DNA from: Pipra filicauda
Lineage: Eukaryota; Chordata; Aves; Passeriformes; Pipridae
NCBI RefSeq assembly: GCF_003945595.2
Contig: NW_024104300.1
Location: forward strand, 248,001 to 312,000
Direction: 5' to 3'
DNA length: 64,000 bases
Within the stretch, counting starts at the first letter, position 1; every line of letters starts with the position of its first letter. The notes beneath the pieces are model-generated. The model did not search any database and was not told where the DNA came from. It saw nothing but the letters and a program-made list of their open reading frames with translations. Below are positions 37,401 through 49,400 of the stretch, one piece after another. The position numbers and the translations under genes are program-made.

Positions 37401-40400
37401 GTGCTGGGTTAGACTCGATGATCTTAAGAGGTCTTTTCCAACCTAAATAATTCTGTGATTTTCTTGAGATTTTTACCGTGCCATATTCAACAACTGAATC
37501 TTTTAAAACAATTTTTTAAAAAAATTAAATTTGAGAGAAGGTAAAAATAACTTTGTTTTTACACATGCTATGCATTTGTTTTGTTACATGAAACTACCTT
37601 GTAAAGAGGTAGAAGGTGCAGATTTTTAACAAAGTAAAATGTTAAATAAAAATCTAGAAGAAGAACCCAGGAAAAAAGCATCGATAATTAGACTGGCTTT
37701 TTAAAAAGTGTTACCATTTTAAAATGGTCAACTTCTGCAATTTTGCCATCACGTCGGGTGTCTAAATTAATTGGTCTCATGTTCAAATGTATGCAAATCT
37801 TCAAGGTGTTCATATACACATAAACATGATGTAACTGGAATGATCACTTACCCGAACACAATGTGTCACAAAGGAATCAATGTAGTCCTTCGCCTGGTGA
37901 TTATTATAAAGACAACATCTAAAAGAGAAATATCCATGTACATACATACTTTTATAAATGTCACCAGTCTAAGTAGTACAAAATTAAAAAAGGAACAGCA
38001 ACAGTTGCAGCAACAGCAACTGACTCCTTCATACATAATCACTAAATACAAAATTAATATTTTTTTGTGCATTTGTCCTTGCTCTTGTAAGCAGAAATAT
38101 TTTTTCAACAGAGATGTAAACAAATGCGTAAACTCAAGATCCACTTACTTTGGAGAAAGGACTGGAGGACTGACAAAAGACCTTAAAGCATCTTTCACCA
38201 TGTCTTGCATGAGGTGAGTGCCAAACACCTTCTTATTATCTACCAGGAAGGTTGTCTGAAAGTAAAAATGTGTTTTTAGGAATGTATTTTAAGTCAAAAG
38301 TAATGCACTAGGAATTATTAATAGAAAGCTCTTACAGTATATATTATATACAAGAAACTTGTAAGATTCCTTTTAGAATTGAAATGGTTCAACTAGGTCC
38401 AAGGCTACAGACTCAGAAATAGAGGCATATTGAGATCTGACACTTTTATGGTATTCCCAGGACAAAAAGTAGCTCTGCTACTTGCATAAGACAATGCATG
38501 CAAAATTATTTTATTTCTTCCACTTTGAAGATGATAAATCAGACAGATATTTCTGAAGATTGGCATGAAATAGATTATGTGCCTTCTCTGGAGGCAGATA
38601 AAAATAAACCTACAGACTACTGCAGACTTTTTTCTACCCCAATGGATACTACTGCTTTCATTGGTCATGTCTGATCCTTATTTGTCTTCCCTCCACAAGC
38701 GCTGTGCCCCTTTCTTACATGGTTCTTCAGCAGTTGGAGATAAATCTCTGCACCCACAAGGACCACACAAACTCACGTGGCAGAAAGGCAGAACACACAC
38801 ACTATGAACACATTCTACTTGCCAATAGTTATATTCCACTGGCTCTATACATGGCTTAACAGGGATCAAATGTAAAGAAGTTCTGACATCAAGGGACACC
38901 CTACTATAATCAAAACCTCCTATAAGGAACTATTTATTCAGAACTGAGGAATGCACTTTTAAGGTAAGTAAAGCAGTGAGAAGTTCTGCACTAGCCATCA
39001 GGTTTACTGTTGTAGCAATAGAGGCCATCTATACATTAAATTCTGTCCAAATGGTGATGAATACAAACACTAGCCCCAAACTAAGACAGCATATGGAGAA
39101 CAGCATAAAAATGTGTGTACAGGCACAGCATTATGGCAGTGAAAAATTTTAACAATTTCTGTTTTAAATTAGCATGTGTTAAAATGATCTGAGCAACAGT
39201 ATTTAAAAATGTTTTAAAATATTAGATCAGATCATAAGCCTCCATGTATACAATAAGAGAATGCTTTGCATTGGAAGGGACCTTAAATATCACCTAGTTC
39301 CAACTCCTCTGCCATGGGCAGGGACACCTTCCTGGCCCTGAACACTTGATGGGGCATCCACAACTTCTTTAGACAACCTGTTCCAACTCTTCATCATCCT
39401 CACAACAAAGGATTCCTTCCATAATACCTAATACTTAAACATCACCAGAAAATCCATATTAATAATGAATGCAAAAGTATTGTATTCAAAGACATAGATT
39501 AGGACTTGCCTGTAACAGGGATCTTGAAAGAACACATGGTGATTGCTCACTAAACTCACAGAAGAAGTCCTAATTTATATTTAGGAAAAAAAAAGACAAT
39601 TCATGTTAATATGTCAATTTAGCTATGTATATATAAACACACAGAGTGACATTTTTATACACACACACACATTTGCATCTCTTATAAACACACATATGTA
39701 ACTGTGTAGATACACCTATATTTTGTATAAAGTACATGCAAACATAACATAGCTTATACAACTTGTAAGAAAGTGACCATGAATAATTTGAACAGAACAG
39801 ATTATGAAGATAAAATCCATTTTTTTCTGCAATTACTTGTTATTTAACAGAACAAAAAGGTTTCTGAATTTTCAAATGTAACAACTGAAAAGATGATTAT
39901 AGTACAGAAAAAAGCACTGTGAGACCTTTAAGATCTTGACATGACCAAACCAGGTATTGAACAAAACTGTAATGTTTAACTGATACCAGATGCTTCATGC
40001 AAACACTGCTTTAATTAATTTAACGGGAAATAGGAAGACAAAAGATCTTTTTTGATCTTTGAACTTATTTAACTGTGTCTGTTTTCTCAGTCAGTGACCA
40101 CACGTATAGTAAAAAATATTTCAAGCATTCAAGTGTCTTCTCATAATTGTAGGCAGTAACTGAGAGTAACATCACTTACTCAAGAAAAAACATAAGCAGG
40201 TGCTTAACTTCATGCCTATCTAGGAAATTACACACTTAAACAAGTGTGTATTAAGTGCTCTCATGTTGTAAGCACATTCGCAGAGTATGCTTAATCAATC
40301 TGAAAAAATCAGGCATATAGCAAAGAATTATAATCTGATGCTATAAATGCAGCTCTTCAACCAAAGAAACTTGCTTGGCCTCTACCACTAACATGTATAA

Positions 40401-43400
40401 CTACCTCATAAATTACAGGAAAAGTGGGAGGTTTGAGAGGAGAAAAGGTCTTTGTCAAAAAAAGAAGAATATTAAATATCAGGAAAGACAGTAAACTTTG
40501 GAATTGTACACTACGAGAAACACCAAATACATATACAGCGTTCAGTTTTCTCTCCAGTGAGCAACACCATGCATATATGAAATGATTTTTTGCAAGTTAC
40601 ATTTTCAGATCTTATATTTGGCAATAAATAAGAAATATTAATGCTTACCAGTATACAGTGCAAATTAGTTAAGTTGACTACTTCACATACAGTTTTTATT
40701 CGGTCTATTAGTTTGGAAAAATAACTGACCATTTCTTCCCTTTTAATTATTTTTGCATATCGAGGGAAAGTTGGTGGCAGCAATCTCTGATTAACCAGGG
40801 GCTCAAAGCCCATCATAATAGGATGATCTAATGAAGGAGAAAGGGATAGAGACAGAGAAAAGGTGCATATAAGCCATGTTTTCGGAACTTACTTCAAACT
40901 TGCAAGTATAATACAAATAATTCAACTGGCCAAAATGAAGTTTTTATCTGTGAGTTAACTTACAGAGACTCTAACTACCCAATTAAGACACTGATTACTA
41001 TTTAAAAAAAACCCTCAACCCTCCACACATACCTGTAGAAACAGTGAGGTGCTGTTCCCTATTTTAAAATAACATATGCACTGATTTGAAGTGCAATGCA
41101 CTTAACCAAAAGTTCACATTACCTCTGGCTATGAATTGACAGTATTGCTTTCAGGAGAACCACCATTTAGTGAAATAAAATTAAAATCCAAGAATGCAAA
41201 TGTGTAACAACTTGTATAATGAGTGTTATTATTTCAAAGTAAACAGTGATTTTAACTTCTTTTAAATACACAAAGATATTTACATTTATGAAGAGAGCAT
41301 ATTTAAGAAAGGAAAAAATGGTATAATTTGATACATACCTCCTTTAGTGGTATCGTTCTGTGCCTGCATACCATGATGCAATGAATTGTGGATAGCAGAA
41401 AGCAAGTCAGCTGCCTGAGTCATTAGTTTCTGAGCTTCCACAACTGCACTCATCTGAAAGGCAGGAAACAATTATTCACATTATGAACCAACATATTTTG
41501 ACTATATAACTAATGCTAGTATAAGAAAAAAGAATATTAGGGTTCTGATGTTCTTATACAACCAATTCTGAACAATAAATCCAACATTTCTGCGCAATAA
41601 CATTCTTTCTGTTTTACATATCTATACATACGTTCAACACTGTATAAGACTTTACAATAATTACAACTGGAAGTCTTGTATTCACTATGTGAAAGACTAC
41701 TCTTTGGGAGCACGTGATTCTATCCCTCTGCCTTAACTCATGAAGTTCCTTCCCCTTTCAGCAATAAGGAAATCATATATTCAAAAAAATAGGCAAATTT
41801 CATGGAATGCTATTTTAATTCCTCTTCTCAGACCAAAGATATCTAGGTACAAATTCAGTATCGCATGCAAGGAAAAGCTAATAGTTCTTTAGAGATGGGC
41901 AAAACACTTCAATGTCAGGTAACTCCATAGGAGGGGACTGAAATCAAGTAAGAAAAGTTTCATTCATGTGTTTGAAAAGCATAATTTGAAATCCATAAAT
42001 ATTTTTAAGTGTTTTATAATGAATACTCTGTCTTTCTGCAAGGCCATATTAACGTCAGCTACTAGCCTTCCCTGTGTTTGAACAAAACCTGAATGTTTGC
42101 CGCCATAAGGCCTTTTTCAACACTTTACCTGCACCCACATCAATTCAAATCTCCTTAATCTAGAGAATAATTGCCTGATCTTCACGAAAATGATTATTTC
42201 AAAAGATCACAATGTGAACACAGAAACACCAAATGAACATACCTCTTTTTTTGTAAATGCTATTAGAACAGTCAGCAGTACCCGGGTAAACTTGACTCTG
42301 CTGAACACAGCTAAACATTGTTGATGCTGTAATAAAATTATACTGCTAATTACTAAGCAATAGGCATTAAATCTAGAATCATAGAATATACTGAATTGAA
42401 AGGGACCCGCAAGGATCAGCCAGCCCAACTCCTGGCCCTGCACAGGAGCACCCAAAGAATGACACCACATGTCTGAATGTTGTCCAAACACTTCTTGAAC
42501 TCTGTCAGACTTGGTACTGTGACTTCCCTAAGGAGCTTGTTGCAGTACCCAACTACCCTCTGCATGAAAAGTCGTAAAGTCGTTTCCTAATATCCAGCCA
42601 AAACTTCCCTGACCCAGCTTCAGGCCATTCCCTCAGGTCCTGTCACTGACCACTATGGAGAAGAGTGCCTGCCTCTCTTCTTCCCCTCACAAGGAAGTTA
42701 TAGACTGCAATGAGGTCTCCCCTCAGTCTCCTCCAGGCTGAGCAGACTAAGTGACCTCAGCTGCTTCTCATACGGCTTCCCCTCAAGGCCCTTCACCATC
42801 TTCACTGCCCTCCTTTGGATGCTTTCTAAGAGCTTTATAACCTTTTTATATTGTGGCACCCAAAATTGCCCAGAGGACTCCTGCCCTCCCTGCGTGAACT
42901 GTCACACCAACTGCCTCAGCATGCCCTGGCTAATGTGCCCTGCTCTGTTTGCCAGCTCTTCCACATGTTACTGGTTGATCACACTCCCCAGGCTGCTTTT
43001 TATATGCAGGGGTGTGGTTATATCACATTTAGATCTCCCATTTACATCCAAGAAATCCAGGGGAAAAAGCAAACAATTAATTACTTCAAGTTCAACTTCT
43101 GGATCTCTCTCTTCTCCTTGTCGACTTCGAGTGCTCTAGAAGGTAAAGAAATTTCAAATAATTTATCAAGAATTGCAAAGGCAACCTACTGATAAAATCC
43201 CTTTACCCTCTCCAGAACGTCCATCTGTTAAATAAGCCAAAAATCATTCTCAAGTTCAAAATTCCTTAATATATAGTCCAGGTATTTGAATGACTCTCCT
43301 ACAGTAATGAGATGTATCTCAGTAAACTCTGCAAATAAGCAAGGAAAGTGCATGAACATTTTATAGTGTAAACTGTGGTAAAGAAAAATTACATAACTTC

Positions 43401-46400
43401 TTTAACATTACATAATATATCTGCCTAGAAACCAGAAGTTACATTCATCCTTTCTGTGCCCCAGCCCAGTGTTATCTTCTACATCATGATTCCACCTTCT
43501 ACTAGTGAAGCAACTACTAAAGAGTACAGAAAAGTCTTCTCTCTCAGAAGACTTCACAATCTTTAGCTAAAAGTCACACTAAAAGCATGTTACACAAACT
43601 ATTATGGCAGTTCTTCAAAAACCCCACCATTTAATGACACAAACCTCCTGCATTCCTCATAATCCAACTCCCTCTCCCAAACCTATGTTAAGTACACTTG
43701 AAATATAATTGACAAGGCGAATGTGAAAACAATACCTTCACTCGTCTTTGCATGTCCTCTTCTACATCTTTCAGCATACCTGGAAAAAGTCACAGAAGAA
43801 TTAAAAGCTGAGAAGCACTCCCATGCACACCTACATCACTCAGAGGAAAAAAGTTTTGAGGAGAAAGTCAAGTTTAGGAGTGCTTTACATTAGCCGGAGA
43901 CTAGACAAAAAATATTCTTGTAGGGATGGGTAGGGATGTCATGCAACAACTGAAAAATCAGAGTATAGACCAACTGATTCAAAGCTACAGTATTCACAAA
44001 TTTCTCAAAAATAAATCAATAGCAAACTAATGTAGGTATGAAAAAAGGTGCATCAAAAGACTAAAATACATACTTATGTACCTAATAACATACGTATTTA
44101 TAGTTGTAGAACTACTGGATTGCACTTTATTCTAAAGCAACCTGTTTTGAAGACAACAAATTGTAAGGCAAAAAAGCAGAATTCAAGCAGTGCACTTTAC
44201 AGTCACCTGTATCCATCTCATGATGAGCTCATGCCCAGTCACTTTGTCATTGTATCTAAAAGCACTTCTTTTTCTCATAACAATTAGACAGCTGAATCTT
44301 TTCTTCAAGGAAAAATAATTTGATCTCTTTTTACCTAGTCAGCAATTTCCACATGACTAACAGAAAAACTTAACAGCTGAGACTCATACCAATTCATCAG
44401 GTGTGGCTGAAAGTAATCAGATGCTCAAAAGAGAAAGCGACTGATGGACAGATACGCAGAAAGCACAAACTGTACCTGTAACTCTAAGATCTGTCACACT
44501 GTTGGCCATTTTAAATCCGTAAGTCATCGACTGAAAATCTTCCTGAAAAAAAATAATCAAGGAAAATATGTAGTGAAATATAAAAAATTGTAGCTACATT
44601 ATCAGGTTAGGATTTGGGATTGTCTTTTTGTTTGTTTTCGGTTTTGGTGGGTTGTTTTCCTCTTGGGTTTTGGGTCTTTTGTTGGTTTTTCTTTTTTGGG
44701 GGGATGGGTGAGTGGGTTTGTGCACAGGGTGTGCTTTTGTTTAACTCCGTCAAGTATAAATGTCCAGTTTTATTCTATGCAACTGAATATACTCAATGGC
44801 TTGGGTGACTTTCTTGCCCAAATCCAGCTTGAGGTAACTATTTTCTGCATAAATCCTTAATATCAATATGCCTTTCATATTTTCATCAAGTGACATCCTA
44901 CCAGACTGTTTATGTACATAACCATAGGAGATACTAAAACACATACCTCCTCAAAAACAGCTGCTTTGTTAACCTTTTCTCTGGCAATATCACAGATTTT
45001 TAGGATCCCAAGAGCAAAAGCCTTCATAGCAGGATCTTCTATGAAGTCTGGATTATGAATATAAAGGCAAGTGAATACTGTCTGTGCCAAGGAATGTCCT
45101 TCTAACCACGTTATCTAGAGAAAAGAAAATTAGGTGTTTTACTCATGACAGTCAAGTCCTCATTTTTATAGATCCATTCTTTTTCCGTCTTACTGTGCTT
45201 CAAAGACTCATTAAAGAACTCCTTACTATGGCAACTTTCCATCTACCAAAAAAGGGCAAGTGAAGGTGTTTCAACCTTTATCCATCTGATGGCTGTGGCA
45301 GATAATAAGTTACTAAAGCCTATAACAAGCCTAAAATTCTAGTGTTCGATAAAGTTCAGGTCTAATCTCTGCAATCTAGACATGACATTAAGTTAAGAGA
45401 CCATCAGATTTAAAAGCTTTTTCTATACGAATACTGAATGAAGAAATGCAAGTGGCTATGAAACAACTCACTAATATTCTGCATGTTCTTTTTCTTCTGT
45501 GACTTAGAGCTTCTTTCACAATCCCCCCTCTCTACTTTCACATTGCTTTAAGCTACAGGGAAAGCTTCCGTAATCTAAATTTAAATTTAAATTTCTAAAG
45601 TAGGACCATATTTTTAATATGATCACTGTCCCTTTTCAAAAAAAGCGCACTTCAGGGGCTAGGGGCAGAAGACAAATTACATTACACTGTATCAGATGTA
45701 CAGTCATCCTTAGATGTCTTTTGGACTAAACTGATTTGAAATGTTTTAAAAAACAAAGTAATGTTATGGATATAATTTTAAAGAGTAACTGGAAATTAGT
45801 ATCATTTACTGAGGTAATTAAAACACATACCTAGGGAAAAAAATTCACAATTAGCAAGTAAGTGATACTTTATTTGTTTTTTCTAAATGGATTTATTTTC
45901 TTTCTTCAAAATGCCCCTGTAAGCTCAGCCAATTATGGCTGTACAGAAAGGAGCAACAAAGTGCTACAAGTTACTGCACACTCGGCTTCCAACACACTCA
46001 AACACCAAAACACAGCAGGCAATCGGATAACACACATTCATAAAACAAGAAACTATAAAACCTTCTTTTAAATCATTTAAAATTATTCACGTTTCCTATA
46101 GTAAAACAACAAGAAATCAATATTATACCTTTTATAATAGCCAATGCAAATAACTAAGTGGAAATTAAAATAAAACATATATATTTTCTAAGCCTAACCA
46201 CCTAATTTGAAGAACAGAGAAATGCTTACCAAACAACAAAAACACGTATCCATTATTCCTACCAGCTCAGGTGAAGTGAGATCCTTTATTTTAATGGTGC
46301 CATCCTTAAAAAACAAGGAAAAAAACCCTAAACACTATGGAAGCATATAGGCAAAATACAACTTATCTGTACAGCCAAAAATTAAAATTTTCTTAAGATT

Positions 46401-49400
46401 TCAGAGTAATTGTATGTCACTAGCTTTACTGATCAGCTTCACAATGTCTCAAATTCTGAAAAACTTTGCCTTCCTATCATTGTGTTAAACATTGAACAAA
46501 CATAAAGCTACTCAAAGAGAATGCTAAAGTACCATTTCTGACTTATAAGTAGACAATAGAAGTTTAAAACCAGTTAACTGTCAACACTAAAATCACAAAA
46601 TAGTATGTATAATCATATTAAAGATTGAACAAGGGATAATATGCAGGACCAATTCTTTGAAAACTGCTTTTTAAACTGCAAACACTTGTACAGTTTTACT
46701 GTCAGGACCAAAAAGGCTGCAGCTGTACTCTGATCATTTTATTTGTCCAGTGCATACAATCCTGCATACATTCTAAGTTCTCTTAGTCCATTTGAAACAA
46801 AGTCCACCATAAAAAATACTTTTGCCTTTGAGTGCACTTTTTTTTCCCAAAATAACAGAAAGTCTTTCAATCTGCCCTAAACCAAATTATCTTGACCATA
46901 AATCAAAAGTTAATCACTACTGTCAATGTTGTCAAATTACTCAGCTTGTGTTCAATGCTAATAAACTGATAATATCATGAAGTGTTAATTCTGACTTGTA
47001 AGGAAGCTGGCTTCCATTCAGCTAAATAGGGGCTAACAAATACATCTTCACATAAAAGACACGTTTTGGGAATGCACAGGGTGACTTGCAAAACCATTTC
47101 TAAAATATATTTACTTGAGGTATCAATACACAACAATTTCACAGTACTTTTCACTGAAGAGTTAGCATCATAATAATGCAGGAAACAAAATTAAAAAAAG
47201 AAAAAGTAAACATCACAAGCTATTTCTTACTTTATTTTTTTTATTACCCAAAATTAAAATTAAAAAAAAGTAAAGATTGAAAACATTAATTATGCTGAAT
47301 TGTGCTTAACTGTAATTTGATAAAACTGTATCATATTTTTACAGACAGGGAAATTTTCACAATTTTCACAATCATATTTTCACAAAACTAGGAAATTCAC
47401 ACAAACCTTAATAGCTTGCTCAAAGTTAAGAACCTTTCTGTTAACTTGGTTTCCAATCATACCAGCATCCATCTTGGGATCCATCATTTCAATGGCAGAC
47501 ATGGCTTCAAAGAGACCAAAACTAAGAACACAGATTAAAAAAACACATGCTGAATGTAACTGTTTTATACAAAACAGTCTTCAAAAACTAATGTAAAAGC
47601 ATATGATGACAAACTGAGTACACTAGATTCTGACCACAGACAATAAGGTATGTGAACTTTAGTACTGATCTTCAGAGATCATGGTTTTCAGATCATCACA
47701 ACTTGAGGATCTCTCAACAAGTCAGTAGGAAAACAGATGGCTGAAAGTAGAAGAAAACTATTTGCCTTTCTTTAAAGCTGAAAACCACTCCTGAGCTAAA
47801 TATCCCACTACTACATCTATGCATACTTGTTTCTATACACCTCATAATGACAGCACCTTTTTAAAGATCACCTAACACAATAAACGAGTATTAACTGAGC
47901 AAGCTGTTCTTTATTACACCACATCCAAAAAACCAAATAAGATACATCCCCCACAAACTAATGACAATATATATCTGACACAGGCTAGCATATTCAGCAG
48001 TATATTGAACTTGCAGTCAGGGCATAGGAGCTTGCAGAAGAACCACATCAAATAAAGACAACTATAGAAGAAGGGGTACAGTGTCTCGCTTCTGGTACAT
48101 ATGACATTTATCAGAACTGCTGCACCAGTCTTTATAATATAAAAAGGTTATTGCATGTGGCACACTTAAATTCTGAGAAGTGGATTTGCTCTGAAATGCT
48201 GTTATGTATAAAATCAAACCTGAAAATGTGCTTTAATTCTACAGAGCATGGTGACATCCTTGCACGTATTTTTGAACAGGTTTTGATTTAATAGTGTGCT
48301 TCTGTTTTCTGAGCTATTAGTCTCAAATAAGCACTTTTTGCTTTATGCAAGTGAATAGATTTGTGTGGCTAAACAATTTAATCTTTTCTTTAATGAATTC
48401 AGCAAGCCTTTCGCACATGCTTTTTTTTTAAATATACTTTTTCTCAATCTGTAGAGTTCTCACTTTCTGTTTTAGCATGTCATTTAAGTTACATTAAAGC
48501 ATATGGATTGTTCATACTAAACTTGATAATGACATCTGAGGCAACCAAATTAAAAGTATTAAAGTCTTTCTGGCATTTTTTTATAAAAGCACGTCCACAT
48601 AAAATAGTTCAGTAGGTTCAGAAGTGTCATCACCACTGATCATAAGATGTGCAATGAACTTCTAAAATATATTGATTAATTGAAAATGTCATGTAATACT
48701 GACACCATGAGAATTGTTCAGCATTCATACATGTGCAGCTTATACATACTGCTGAGGATAATGATACTCTGAATACTTCAAATATTTTATTTGAAGTTTA
48801 AAAAAGATTAGTTATCAGGAAATATTAACATACCTGAACTGATCCTACCTAAAAATGAAAACTATCCCCCATGCATACTTACAGCTTGTCATGAAGCAGT
48901 TCTCCTAACTTCAGTTCTATAAAGGAACAGACAGAATAAACAGTTACAATCATCCTGCTAGCATAACTTTTCCAGCATAGTCTTGTCACTCACCAAACCC
49001 TCTGATGCTAAGAAGCAAGGTTTGGGAAGCAGATCAGACATTTCTATTCGACCCTCGTTTGCTTCTACTTACAAAGCACTTTCAAGACTGAAAGATTATA
49101 AGAAACCCAGTGGTTCAGAGTCTACCTTCATTTCTCTCTGTTATTCTAATAGTTAAAAGAGAGTTTAGAATTACTAAACACCCTGCGCAGTTGCAGTCCA
49201 GAAACCTGATATCCTGGGCTGCATCAAAAGCAGCATGGCCAGCAGGTAGAGGGAAATGATTCTGCCCCTCTGCTCTGCTCTCGTGAGACCTCACCTGGAG
49301 TGCTGCGTCTAAGTCTGGGGTCCCCAGCACAGAACACCAGGGACCTGTTGAGTGACTTCAGATGAGAATAACAAAAATGACTTGAGGGCTGGAGCACCTT

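Noticed and set aside
38000..38022. Possible trinucleotide repeat expansion site
   Set aside because: The CAR-type run is short, interrupted and intronic.
37771..38217. 148-codon frame on the + strand with a Gln-rich stretch
   Set aside because: It crosses NAA35 exons 13 and 14 in antisense; the Gln codons come from a small CAACAG low-complexity patch in the intron.
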